In this document: positions 9,588 to 17,566 of the stretch, one piece after another
How positions within the stretch are numbered: position 1 is the stretch's first letter
Layout: each line of letters starts with the position of its first letter
Assembly: GCF_001507435.1 (NCBI RefSeq)
Contig: NZ_LMWH01000275.1
Location: forward strand, 1-30,960
Direction of reading: 5' to 3'
DNA from: Streptomyces sp. NRRL F-5122
GTDB lineage: Bacteria; Actinomycetota; Actinomycetes; Streptomycetales; Streptomycetaceae
Length of the DNA stretch: 30,960 nucleotides
Program-made: the position numbers and the translations under genes
Notes under the pieces: generated by a model
Databases searched by the model: none
What the model saw: the letters and a program-made list of their open reading frames with translations, nothing else
Told to the model about the DNA's origin: nothing

Positions 9588-10793
9588 CTAGTCCAGTGCC
9601 CTCCCCAGGCGCCGCAGTCCCTCGGCGATCTCCTCCGGCGGGTGTGTGACGAAGCACAGCCGCATCGTCGACCGATCCGGCGCGCCCGCATAGAAGGGCG
9701 CGCCGGGAACGTACGCCACATCCTGTTCGACCGCGCGCGGCAGCAGGGCCGTCGTGTCGTACGCCTCGGGAAGGCGGGCCCACAGGAACATGCCGCCCTC
9801 GGGCCGGTTCCAGTCCGATCCCTCCGGCAGCGCGTCCGGAAGTCCGGCGAGCATGGCGTCCCGTCGCTCGCGGTAGGCGGCGGCCACCCGGGCCACATGG
9901 CCGTCCAGATCACGGTCGGCCAGGTAGCGGGCCGCGGCAAGCTGGTTGACGGTCGGTGTATGCAGGTCGGCGGCCTGTTTGGCGACCGCGCACGCCCGCC
10001 GCAGGGCCGCCGGTGCCCGCAGCCAGCCGAGCCGTAGCCCCGGCGCCATGACCTTGGAGAAGGAACCGAGCAGCACACTGCGGTCGCCTGCGTCCTCGTA
10101 GGAGGAGATCCAGGGCACACGCTCGCCCTCGAAGCGGAGTTCGCCGTACGGGTCGTCCTCGACGATCCACAGCCCGTGCCGGGCGGCGACCCGCGCGACC
10201 GCGGCACGGCGGTCGGCCGGCAGAGTGCGGCCGGTGGGGTTCTGGAAGGTGGGGACCGTGTAGAGCAGCTTGGGACGCTCCCCGACCACCAGTTCCTCCA
10301 GCGCGTCCGGATCGATCCCGTCCGCGTCGCCGGGCACGGGCACGATCCGGGCGCCGGCGAAGCCGAACACCTGAAGGGCCGCGAGATAGCAGGGGCTTTC
10401 GACGAGAACCGTGTCGCCGGGGTCGAGCAGGGCCGTCGCGAGCAGGGACAGCGCCTGCTGCGAGCCGGTGGTGACGAGCAGGTCGTCGGCGGCCGTGGCC
10501 AGACCGCGCACGGAGGTGCGGTCCGCGAGCGCGGCCCTGAGCCCGGGCTCGTCCTCAGTCGTGGAGTACTGCAGCGCCTGCAGCGCGGCCCCGGTCAGCA
10601 CGGCGTGGAAGGCGGCGGTCACGCCTTCCGAGTCGAAGAGACCGGGAGCGGGCAGTCCACCCGCGAAGTTGACGACTTCGGGACGAGCGGTGACGGCCAG
10701 GATGTCCCGTACGGGAGAGCCGCCGACGGAGGCGACCCGGGCGGCGAACGCGGGTTGCGGCGAACCGGTGATCGCACTGTTGATGAAGGTCAC
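9588..10793 (-). CDS. PLP-dependent aminotransferase, fold type I
   Basis: Transfers an amino group between an amino acid and a 2-oxo acid via pyridoxal phosphate. The 401 residues follow the aminoadipate/aromatic aminotransferase (class I/II) layout: FAGGLPAP (44-50), YSTTEDEPGLR substrate loop (76-86), GSQQALSL (110-117), PTFQNPTG (181-188), EDDPYGELR (212-220), and the PLP lysine K247 in GSFSKVMAPGLRLGW. It resembles the aminotransferase half of MocR regulators but lacks an HTH domain. It is closest in style to LysN-type 2-aminoadipate aminotransferases; the actual substrate cannot be read from sequence. The GTG start at 10793 has AAGGAG 8 nt upstream. It is divergent from the phosphotransferase gene. 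Confidence 0.88.
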   Translation of the reverse strand: MTFINSAITGSPQPAFAARVASVGGSPVRDILAVTARPEVVNFAGGLPAPGLFDSEGVTAAFHAVLTGAALQALQYSTTEDEPGLRAALADRTSVRGLATAADDLLVTTGSQQALSLLATALLDPGDTVLVESPCYLAALQVFGFAGARIVPVPGDADGIDPDALEELVVGERPKLLYTVPTFQNPTGRTLPADRRAAVARVAARHGLWIVEDDPYGELRFEGERVPWISSYEDAGDRSVLLGSFSKVMAPGLRLGWLRAPAALRRACAVAKQAADLHTPTVNQLAAARYLADRDLDGHVARVAAAYRERRDAMLAGLPDALPEGSDWNRPEGGMFLWARLPEAYDTTALLPRAVEQDVAYVPGAPFYAGAPDRSTMRLCFVTHPPEEIAEGLRRLGRALD

Positions 10794-10942
10794 GGCGGCG
10801 GCTCCTTGTGTGGCACCGGCGCCCGCACGGCGAGGAACCCCCGTCGGCACACCGCTCGAAACCGTCTCGTTCGCGCGCCCGGGGGCATGGCTGCCCCATG
10901 CAACAACCTCGTATCGTCATGCGGACGACCGTTCTTGGGCTC

Positions 10943-10955
10943 TAGCATGCGGCCC
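10943..10955 (+). promoter_or_regulatory. Candidate leaderless promoter -10 for the phosphotransferase gene
   Basis: TAGCAT at 10943-10948, followed by 7 nt and ATG at 10956; no ribosome site is visible in the preceding 30 nt. This favours 10956 over the in-frame ATG at 10947, which lies inside the box. Confidence 0.4.
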
Positions 10956-11888
10956 ATGCTGCCCAGCGTGGACACGATCGACGAGTTGGAAGCGATGGTC
11001 TCGGACGAGGCGGTGCTGCGCCCGGCCGCACTCGACCTCTGCGACCGTCTCGGTCTCGTCGGACTGCCGGTGCGGCGCTTCGACGACGGTTCGCGCCCCG
11101 TGTACGCGGTCGGCGGCGATCTGGTGCTGAAGCTGTATCCACGGTTCGAGACGACGGAAGCGATCAGGGAGGCGCGGGTCCTGGCCCACCTGTGGGGTCA
11201 ACTTCCGCTGCCCACACCGCGGCTGCACGCCACGGACGAGTACTCCAACGGCTGGCGGTTCGTGCTGATGTCCCGGCTGCCCGGCCTGAGCGTCGCCGAG
11301 GCATGGCCACGTCTCACGGCGACCGAACGGGACCGGATCGTCACGGAGTCGGCCGAGACGCTCGCCGCCCTGCACGCGATGAACCACGCGCCACTGACGG
11401 ACGTCCTCGGCCCCACGGACTGGGGCGCGTTCCTGGACCGGCAGCGCGCCCGGGCCACGGGGCACCACACCGCCAACGGCGTGAGAGAGCCCTGGCTGAG
11501 CCGGATCCCCGAGTTCCTGGACTCGGTTCCGCTGCCCGCGTCGACCGACCTGGCCCTGCTCCACACCGAGTTCATGCCGGAGCACCTGACCATCGACATG
11601 CGCGACGGCCGTCGGCTGACCGGGCTCTTCGACTTCGAGCCCGCGATGATCGGCGACCCCGCGTACGACTTCGTGAACGCGGGCCTGTTCGTCACGCGCG
11701 GCGACCCACGCCAGCTCCGCCGCTTCTACGAGGCCTACGGGCGCTCACCGCACGACCCGTACCAACTGCTCGCGTACACGCTGCTGCACGTGTACAGCGA
11801 CCTGCCCTTCTGTCTGGACGAGCTTCCGTCCCCTTCCGAACCACGCATCGACGCACTCGCCGAGTTGTGGTTCGGCACGAAGGGCTGA
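10956..11888 (+). CDS. Aminoglycoside phosphotransferase (APH) family protein with altered catalytic loop
   Basis: A 310-residue kinase-fold protein. VLKLYPR (57-63) holds the candidate ATP-binding lysine, and FVLMSRLPG (102-110) is the hinge. The catalytic loop reads LLHTEFMPEHLTID (201-214) in place of the usual HGDLHPGN, so the catalytic Asp is Glu (E205) and the metal-binding Asn is His (H210). The DFG-equivalent is intact as FDFEPAMIGDPAYDF (D226). This could be a functional subfamily variant or a weak or inactive kinase; substrate unknown, and antibiotic resistance should not be assumed. An ATG nine bases earlier (10947) is an alternative start. A stem-loop terminator follows. Confidence 0.8.
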   Translation: MLPSVDTIDELEAMVSDEAVLRPAALDLCDRLGLVGLPVRRFDDGSRPVYAVGGDLVLKLYPRFETTEAIREARVLAHLWGQLPLPTPRLHATDEYSNGWRFVLMSRLPGLSVAEAWPRLTATERDRIVTESAETLAALHAMNHAPLTDVLGPTDWGAFLDRQRARATGHHTANGVREPWLSRIPEFLDSVPLPASTDLALLHTEFMPEHLTIDMRDGRRLTGLFDFEPAMIGDPAYDFVNAGLFVTRGDPRQLRRFYEAYGRSPHDPYQLLAYTLLHVYSDLPFCLDELPSPSEPRIDALAELWFGTKG

Positions 11889-11910
11889 CCGGCGCCGGGT
11901 GATCCGGGCC

Positions 11911-11952
11911 CGGTGCGGACTCCTCGCCCGGCCGGCGAAGGACACCGCACCG
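11911..11952. terminator. Hairpin terminator between the phosphotransferase gene and hemB
   Basis: Outer arms CGGTGCGG/CCGCACCG (perfect 8 bp) enclose a nested stem TCCTCGCC/GGCGAAGGA with one bulge around a short loop. It lies 22 nt past the plus-strand stop and 45 nt past the hemB stop. Confidence 0.65.
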
Positions 11953-11997
11953 CGTGCCTCACCGACGGCCCCGACGTACCAGAACAAGGGCAGGGGG

Positions 11998-12990
11998 CTA
12001 GCGCAGCTGCCGTGCGACCTCGGTGGCCCAGTACGTGAGGATGGAGCGCGCACCGGCCCGCTTGATGCCGGTCAGGGTCTCGAGGATCGCGCGGTCGCGG
12101 TCGACCCAGCCCTTCTCCGCGGCGGCCTCGATCATCGCGTACTCACCGGAGATCTGATACGCGGCGACGGGCACGTCGACCGCGTCCGCCACCTTCGCCA
12201 GGACGTCGAGGTAGGGACCGGCCGGCTTGACCATCACCATGTCGGCGCCCTCCTCCAGGTCGAGGGCGAGTTCCCGCAGGGATTCCCGCCAGTTCGCGGG
12301 GTCCTGCTGGTAGGTCTTGCGGTCGCCCTTCAGGGACGAGGCGACGGCCTCGCGGAACGGGCCGTAGAAGGCAGAGGAGTACTTGGCGGTGTAGGCGAGG
12401 ATCGCGACGTCCTCGCGCCCGATCTGGTCCAGCGCGTCCCTGACGACCCCGATCTGGCCGTCCATCATCCCGCTGGGCCCCACGACATGGGCACCGGCGT
12501 CGGCCTGTACCTGTGCCATCTCGGCGTACCGCTCGAGAGTGGCGTCGTTGTCGACCCGCCCCTGGGCGTCGAGCACACCGCAGTGGCCGTGGTCGATGAC
12601 CTCGTCCAGACACAGGTCGGACATGACGAGGAGGTCGTCCCCGACCTCGGCACGCACATCGCCGATGGCGACCTGGAGGATCCCTTCCGGGTCGGTCCCC
12701 GGCGTGCCCACGGCGTCCTTCTTCGACTCCTCCGGCACACCGAAGAGCATGATCCCGGAGATCCCCGCCTCCGCCGCCTCCACGGCCGCCTTCTTGAGGC
12801 TGTCCCGGGTGTGCTGCACGACGCCCGGCATCGACGAGATCGGCACGGGCTCGGCGATGCCCTCCCGCACGAACGCCGGGAGGATGAAGTCGGCCGGGTG
12901 CAGCCGGGTTTCGGCGACCATACGGCGCATGACGGGGGTGGTACGCAGACGACGGGGACGCGTACCGGGGAAGGATCCGTACTTCGTCAT
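11998..12990 (-). CDS. hemB: Delta-aminolevulinic acid dehydratase (porphobilinogen synthase)
   Basis: Condenses two 5-aminolevulinate molecules to porphobilinogen, the second committed step of tetrapyrrole synthesis, in the cytoplasm. The 330 residues match the family length. Active-site lysines are K203 ([14 protein letters not shown]) and K255 ([12 protein letters not shown], Schiff base). The metal-ligand stretch reads [15 protein letters not shown]127, D129, C137, mixing the Cys3 zinc pattern and the Asp-type magnesium pattern. The ATG at 12990 has a leaderless-type TAGCGT box 7 nt upstream and no ribosome site. It is transcribed in the same direction as the hemACD operon but is separated from it by a 19-bp-stem hairpin, so it is probably an independent unit. 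Confidence 0.95.
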   Translation of the reverse strand: MTKYGSFPGTRPRRLRTTPVMRRMVAETRLHPADFILPAFVREGIAEPVPISSMPGVVQHTRDSLKKAAVEAAEAGISGIMLFGVPEESKKDAVGTPGTDPEGILQVAIGDVRAEVGDDLLVMSDLCLDEVIDHGHCGVLDAQGRVDNDATLERYAEMAQVQADAGAHVVGPSGMMDGQIGVVRDALDQIGREDVAILAYTAKYSSAFYGPFREAVASSLKGDRKTYQQDPANWRESLRELALDLEEGADMVMVKPAGPYLDVLAKVADAVDVPVAAYQISGEYAMIEAAAEKGWVDRDRAILETLTGIKRAGARSILTYWATEVARQLR

Positions 12991-13003
12991 GGCGTCTACG
13001 CTA
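12991..13003 (-). promoter_or_regulatory. Candidate leaderless promoter -10 for hemB
   Basis: On the minus strand, TAGCGT (13003-12998) is followed by 7 nt and the hemB ATG. No Shine-Dalgarno sequence is present. Confidence 0.45.
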
Positions 13004-13066
13004 CGCCCGGCCGGGGCGAGCCTTTGCCGACGCTATGTCGGAGTATGGGCCCCTGCCGAACGCGGA

Positions 13067-13111
13067 TGTGCCTCGGGGGTGCTCCGCGAACCGGAGCACC
13101 CCCGAGGCACA
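13067..13111 (-). terminator. Strong hairpin terminator after hemD
   Basis: Perfect 19-bp stem: arms 13067-13085 (TGTGCCTCGGGGGTGCTCC) and 13093-13111, with a 7-nt loop. It begins 17 nt after the hemD stop and isolates hemB from the hemACD operon. There is no U-run on the minus-strand side, as is common in Streptomyces; on the plus strand it is followed by AAAA. Confidence 0.8.
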
Positions 13112-13128
13112 AAAACCGACCGGCCGGA

Positions 13129-14835
13129 TCAGGTGGTCGACCTGCGCCGCCGCGCCCCCGGGCGCCGCTCGCTGGGACGCGTCACCGGGTCCCCGGCCTC
13201 CAGGGCGGCAGCACGCCGCTTCAGGCCGAAGTCCGCCAGCGCCTGGGCCAGCTTGTGGACGGACGGCTCCGGAGCCATGACGTCCACCCGCAGCCCGTGC
13301 TCCTCCGCCGTCTTCGCCGTGGCGGGACCGATACAGGCGATAACCGTCACATTGTGCGGTTTGCCCGCGATACCGACCAGGTTCCGGACCGTCGAGGACG
13401 ACGTGAACAGGACCGCGTCGAAGCCGCCGCCCTTGATCGCCTCCCGGGTCTCGGCCGGCGGGGGCGAGGCGCGGACCGTCCGGTAGGCGGTGACGTCGTC
13501 CACCTCCCAGCCGAGCTCGATCAGGCCGGCCACCAGGGTCTCCGTGGCGATGTCGGCACGCGGCAGGAACACACGGTCGATCGGGTCGAACACCGGGTCG
13601 TACGGCGGCCAGTCCTCCAGCAGGCCGGCGGCGGACTGCTCCCCGCTCGGCACCAGGTCCGGCTTCACGCCGAAGGCGACCAGCGCCTTCGCCGTCTGCT
13701 CGCCCACCGCGGCCACCTTGATGCCCGCGAAGGCGCGCGCGTCGAGCCCGTACTCCTCGAACTTCTCCCGGACCGCCTTCACCGCGTTGACCGACGTGAA
13801 CGCGATCCACTCGTACCGGCCCGTCACCAGGCCCTTGACCGCGCGCTCCATCTGCTGGGGCGTGCGCGGGGGCTCGACCGCGATCGTCGGCACCTCGTGC
13901 GGCACGGCGCCGTACGACCGCAGTTGGTCGGAGAGCGACACCGCCTGCTCCTTCGTGCGCGGGACGAGGACCTTCCAGCCGAACAGCGGCTTGGACTCGA
14001 ACCACGACAACTGGTCGCGCTGGGCGGCGGCGGAACGCTCACCGACCACGGCTATCACCGGGCGCCCGCCCTCGGGGGACGGCAGTACCTTCGCCTGCTT
14101 CAGCGTCTGCGCGATGGAGCCGAGCGTCGCGGTCCAGGTGCGCTGCCGGGTGGTCGTTCCGGCGACGGTCACCGTCAGCGGCGTGTCCGGCTTGCGGCCC
14201 GCCGCCACCAGCTCGCCGGCGGCGGCCGCGACCGAGTCCAGTGTCGTGGAGACCACGACGGTGCCGTCGGAGGCGCCGACCTCGGTCCAGCAGCGGTCCG
14301 AGGCGGTCCGCGCGTCCACGAACCGTACGTCAGTGCCCTGTGCGTCCCGCAGCGGCACACCCGCGTACGCGGGCACACCCACGGCGGTGGCGATACCGGG
14401 CACGACCTCGAACGGAACACCGCCCGCGGCGCACGCCAGCATCTCGCCGGTCGCGTACACGTCCAGGCCGGGGTCCCCCGTCACCGCACGGACGACCCGC
14501 CTGCCGCCCCTCGCGGCCTCCATGACAAGATGTGCGGCATCCCTCGACGCAGGGACACCAGCGGTTGTCGACTCACCGTCGACTACCGCTAGTTGAGGCG
14601 TGCCCGTGCCCGGAAGCGCACCCCTGGCGGGGTCCGGGCCCGTGGTGACGACGGCGACGCCCGTTCTGGCATGCGCGCGCACAACGGCGAGCACGTCCTG
14701 CTCGCCGACGATGACGTCCGCGTTCGCCAGCGCCTCGACGGCGCGCAGGGTGAGAAGTCCCGGATCTCCGGGTCCGGCACCGAGGAAGGTGACGTATCCG
14801 GGTTCATTGCCGGCGGGAAGGGTGGTGGGGCTCAA
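13129..14835 (-). CDS. hemD: Uroporphyrinogen-III synthase fused to an N-terminal uroporphyrin-III methyltransferase-like domain
   Basis: A 568-residue fusion. The C-terminal domain (about 275-540; starts KPLFGWKVLVPRTKEQA) is uroporphyrinogen-III synthase, which cyclises hydroxymethylbilane with inversion of ring D. The N-terminal domain (about 12-255) has the SUMT/CobA fold, which in active enzymes methylates uroporphyrinogen III to precorrin-2. It keeps GAGPGDPGLLTLRA (19-32), TGDPGLD and VVPGIATAVGVPAYAGVPL (144-162), but lacks the usual YDRLV and YMG motifs, so methylation is uncertain. The start is TTG at 14835, whose last two bases overlap the hemC TGA (TTGA junction), with GGGAG about 8-9 nt upstream. 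It is last in rex-hemA-hemC-hemD. The basic C-terminal tail (RRPGARRRR) is unusual but not interpretable. Confidence 0.93.
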   Translation of the reverse strand: MSPTTLPAGNEPGYVTFLGAGPGDPGLLTLRAVEALANADVIVGEQDVLAVVRAHARTGVAVVTTGPDPARGALPGTGTPQLAVVDGESTTAGVPASRDAAHLVMEAARGGRRVVRAVTGDPGLDVYATGEMLACAAGGVPFEVVPGIATAVGVPAYAGVPLRDAQGTDVRFVDARTASDRCWTEVGASDGTVVVSTTLDSVAAAAGELVAAGRKPDTPLTVTVAGTTTRQRTWTATLGSIAQTLKQAKVLPSPEGGRPVIAVVGERSAAAQRDQLSWFESKPLFGWKVLVPRTKEQAVSLSDQLRSYGAVPHEVPTIAVEPPRTPQQMERAVKGLVTGRYEWIAFTSVNAVKAVREKFEEYGLDARAFAGIKVAAVGEQTAKALVAFGVKPDLVPSGEQSAAGLLEDWPPYDPVFDPIDRVFLPRADIATETLVAGLIELGWEVDDVTAYRTVRASPPPAETREAIKGGGFDAVLFTSSSTVRNLVGIAGKPHNVTVIACIGPATAKTAEEHGLRVDVMAPEPSVHKLAQALADFGLKRRAAALEAGDPVTRPSERRPGARRRRSTT

Positions 14836-15797
14836 TGTGCTCGCTCCCCCATCAGACCGGCCGCGCCCTGGGCAAGCATCTCGGCAGCGAGTTCGCGACC
14901 GAGCGTCATCGCCTGGTCGTGCGTCTCGGGCACGGGACCGGTGGTGGACAGCTGCACCAGCGACCGGCCGTCGGGGGTCCCGACGACGCCGCGCAGGCGC
15001 ATTTCCTTGACAATCTGCCCGTCGGCCAACAGGTCGGCCAGTGCGCCCACAGGGGCGCTGCAGCCGGCCTCCAGGGCGGCGAGCAGGGACCGCTCGGCGG
15101 TCACGGCGACCCGGGTGAAGGGGTCGTCGAGCCGGGCGAGCGCGGCGATCAGGTCCGCGTTGTCCGCGGCACATTCGATCGCCAGTGCCCCCTGGCCGGG
15201 GGCGGGCAGAACCGTGTCGACCGACAGGAAGTCGGTCGCCTCGTCTATCCGGCCGATGCGGGTCAGTCCGGCGGCGGCGAGGACCACGGCGTCCAGCCTG
15301 CCGTCACGGACGTATCCGATCCGGGTGTCGACGTTGCCGCGGATCGGGACGGTCTCGATGTCGAGGCCGTGGCCGCGCGCATAGGCGTTCAGCTGCGCCA
15401 TGCGGCGCGGCGAACCGGTGCCGATGCGCGCACCGCGGGGCAGGTCGGTGAACTTCAGGGCGTCACGCGCGACGACCACGTCGCGCGGGTCCTCCCGCAC
15501 GGGCACGGCCGCCAGCGCCAGCCCCTCGGGCTGCGCGGTCGGCAGGTCCTTGAGCGAGTGCACCGCGAAGTCCACCTCGCCCCTGTGCAGCGCGTCGCGC
15601 AGCGCCGTCACGAACACACCCGTGCCGCCGATCTGGGCGAGGTGCTCGCGGGAGGTGTCGCCGTACGTCGTGATCTCCACGAGCTCCACGGGCCGTCCGG
15701 TCATGCGGCTCACGGCGTCCGCTACCTGCCCGGACTGGGCCATGGCCAGCTTGCTGCGCCTGGTCCCGAGCCTCAATGGCTCGCGTGGCTCACTCAT
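14832..15797 (-). CDS. hemC: Porphobilinogen deaminase (hydroxymethylbilane synthase)
   Basis: Polymerises four porphobilinogens to hydroxymethylbilane in the cytoplasm. The 321 residues are typical. N-terminal LRLGTRRSKLAMAQSG, the catalytic Asp D84 in VHSLKDLP, the cofactor-binding arginines in GTGSPRRMAQL (127-135) and PIRGNVDTR (151-159), and the dipyrromethane-attachment cysteine C246 in EAGCSAPVGA are all present. The ATG at 15797 overlaps the hemA stop (ATGA), and its stop overlaps the TTG of hemD, so translation is coupled along the operon. Rex is the likely regulator through the promoter ahead of rex. Confidence 0.97.
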   Translation of the reverse strand: MSEPREPLRLGTRRSKLAMAQSGQVADAVSRMTGRPVELVEITTYGDTSREHLAQIGGTGVFVTALRDALHRGEVDFAVHSLKDLPTAQPEGLALAAVPVREDPRDVVVARDALKFTDLPRGARIGTGSPRRMAQLNAYARGHGLDIETVPIRGNVDTRIGYVRDGRLDAVVLAAAGLTRIGRIDEATDFLSVDTVLPAPGQGALAIECAADNADLIAALARLDDPFTRVAVTAERSLLAALEAGCSAPVGALADLLADGQIVKEMRLRGVVGTPDGRSLVQLSTTGPVPETHDQAMTLGRELAAEMLAQGAAGLMGERAH

Positions 15798-17566
15798 GCT
15801 CGCCCTCGGTTCTTGGCGTTCTCGGTGTTCTCGGTGTCCGCGGCCCGGGAGACGGAGGCGACCGTCTCGGGGTCGAGGTCGAAGAGGGTGCGCAGCGCGT
15901 CCGCGTACCCGGCGCCGCCGGGCTCGGCGGCAAGCTGCTTGACCCGTACGGTCGGCGCGTGCAGGAGCTTGTCCACCACGCGCCGCACGGTCTGGGTGAT
16001 CTCGGCCCGGTGCTTGTCGTCGAGCTCCGGGAGCCGCCCTTCCAGGCGCGAGATCTCGTTCGCCACCACGTCGGCGGCCATCGTCCGGAGCGCGACGACG
16101 GTCGGCGTGATGTGCGCCGCGCGCTGGGCGGCATCGAACGCGGTGACCTCGTCGGAGACGATCCGCCGCACCTGATCGACGTCGGCGGCCATGGGCGCGT
16201 CGGCGGAGGCCTCGGCGAGCGACTCGATGTCGACGAGGCGCGCCCCCGGCAGGCGGTGCACGGCCGCGTCGACGTCCCGCGGCATCGCGAGGTCGAGGAT
16301 CGACAGCACGGGTGCCGGCCGGGGGGCCGGCAGGACGGGTTCGGGACGCCGGCGCTCGGGGATCCGGCCGGCCGTCGCCGCGGTGGCGGCGAGTGCGGTG
16401 ATGAGTTCGGCCTCGGCCTCGGGGTCGGCTCCGCCGGCCGGACGGCCGCTGCGCTCCTTGTCGCCCTTGTCGACCCAGGCCGCGTGCTGCTCGAGCTCGG
16501 CGGCGCCCATCCCGGCGACGGCCGCCTCGCCCAGAACGGAGAATCCGGCGGTGCCCTGCACGGCCGACAGGTCGAGCGGGCAGCCGTCCTCGGCGCCGAG
16601 GCTCTTGGGCGGAAGTTCGTCCCCCGCCTCCGCGGCGTCCGCCGGCGCCTCGGCGGCGCGGACGGACCCGGCGCCCGCGAGGGGAGCCGGGACCACGGGT
16701 GCGAGGGGGGCGGGAGAGCCGTCCACGCGCCCCTCGAGCGCCTCCGCGACCGCCTGGGCCGTGAGGACCAGCCCGGTCGCGCCCGTGCAGGAGACCACGA
16801 CGTCGGCACGTGTCAGCTCGTCCGGCACCGTCTCCATCGGTACCGCACGTGCCGACACGTCCGTGCCGTCGTCCTCCGTCAGGATCTGCGCGAGACGCCG
16901 GGCACGCTCCAGCGTGCGGTTGGCGACGACGACCTCGCTCACCCCGGCGCGTGCGAGGGTCGCGGCCGCCAGGGAGGACATCGAGCCGGCGCCGATCACG
17001 AGGGCACGCTTGCCCGACGCCCAGGACTCCACCGGCGTACCGTCCGCCAGTTGCTCGAGGCCGAAGGTCACCAGCGACTGGCCCGCCCGGTCGATGCCCG
17101 TCTCGGAGTGGGCGCGCTTGCCGACCCGCAGCGACTGCTGGAACAGGTCGTTCAACAGCCGTCCGGCCGTGTGCTGCTCCTGCGAGACGGCCAGGGAGTC
17201 CTTGATCTGGCCGAGGATCTGGCCCTCGCCGACGACCATCGAGTCCAGACCGCAAGCCACCGAGAACAGATGGTGGACGGCCCGGTCCTCGTAGTGCACG
17301 TAGAGGTGGGGGGTGAGCTCCTCGAGGCCGACCCCGCTGTGCTGGGCGAGCAGGGTGGACAGTTCCGCGACGCCCGCGTGGAACTTGTCCACGTCGGCGT
17401 ACAGCTCGATGCGGTTGCAGGTGGCGAGCACCGCGGCCTCGGCCGCCGGCTCGGCGGCGACCGTGTCCTGGAGCAGCTTGGACTGGGCGTCCGCGCTCAG
17501 CGCGGCCCGCTCCAGGACGCTGACGGGAGCGCTCCGGTGGCTCAGCCCTACGACGAGGAGACTCAT
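15794..17566 (-). CDS. hemA: Glutamyl-tRNA reductase with a long insertion
   Basis: Reduces glutamyl-tRNA to glutamate-1-semialdehyde with NADPH, the first step of C5-pathway haem synthesis. The catalytic Cys is C50 in ATCNRIELYAD; HYEDRAVHHLFSVACGLDSM and the NADPH-binding GAGSM (192-196) are intact; the C-terminal dimerisation helix region lies at about 480-560. The protein is 590 residues, against roughly 420-460 in most bacteria. The excess is an Ala/Pro/Glu-rich insertion at about 279-418, inside the NADPH domain, just before LSILDLAMPRDVD. Streptomyces enzymes are known to be longer than the norm. The ATG overlaps the rex stop (ATGA), and its stop overlaps the hemC start. Confidence 0.96.
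   Translation of the reverse strand: MSLLVVGLSHRSAPVSVLERAALSADAQSKLLQDTVAAEPAAEAAVLATCNRIELYADVDKFHAGVAELSTLLAQHSGVGLEELTPHLYVHYEDRAVHHLFSVACGLDSMVVGEGQILGQIKDSLAVSQEQHTAGRLLNDLFQQSLRVGKRAHSETGIDRAGQSLVTFGLEQLADGTPVESWASGKRALVIGAGSMSSLAAATLARAGVSEVVVANRTLERARRLAQILTEDDGTDVSARAVPMETVPDELTRADVVVSCTGATGLVLTAQAVAEALEGRVDGSPAPLAPVVPAPLAGAGSVRAAEAPADAAEAGDELPPKSLGAEDGCPLDLSAVQGTAGFSVLGEAAVAGMGAAELEQHAAWVDKGDKERSGRPAGGADPEAEAELITALAATAATAGRIPERRRPEPVLPAPRPAPVLSILDLAMPRDVDAAVHRLPGARLVDIESLAEASADAPMAADVDQVRRIVSDEVTAFDAAQRAAHITPTVVALRTMAADVVANEISRLEGRLPELDDKHRAEITQTVRRVVDKLLHAPTVRVKQLAAEPGGAGYADALRTLFDLDPETVASVSRAADTENTENAKNRGRA

Noticed and set aside
10882..10901. Small hairpins GGGGCA/TGCCCC and GCATGG/CCATGC in the aminotransferase upstream region
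   Set aside because: Two mutually exclusive 6-bp stems, not placed like a terminator or known riboswitch; expected by chance in G+C-rich DNA.
10956..11888. Aminoglycoside resistance gene
   Set aside because: Only the fold matches; the catalytic loop is altered and no antibiotic-cluster context exists, so a resistance call is not supported.
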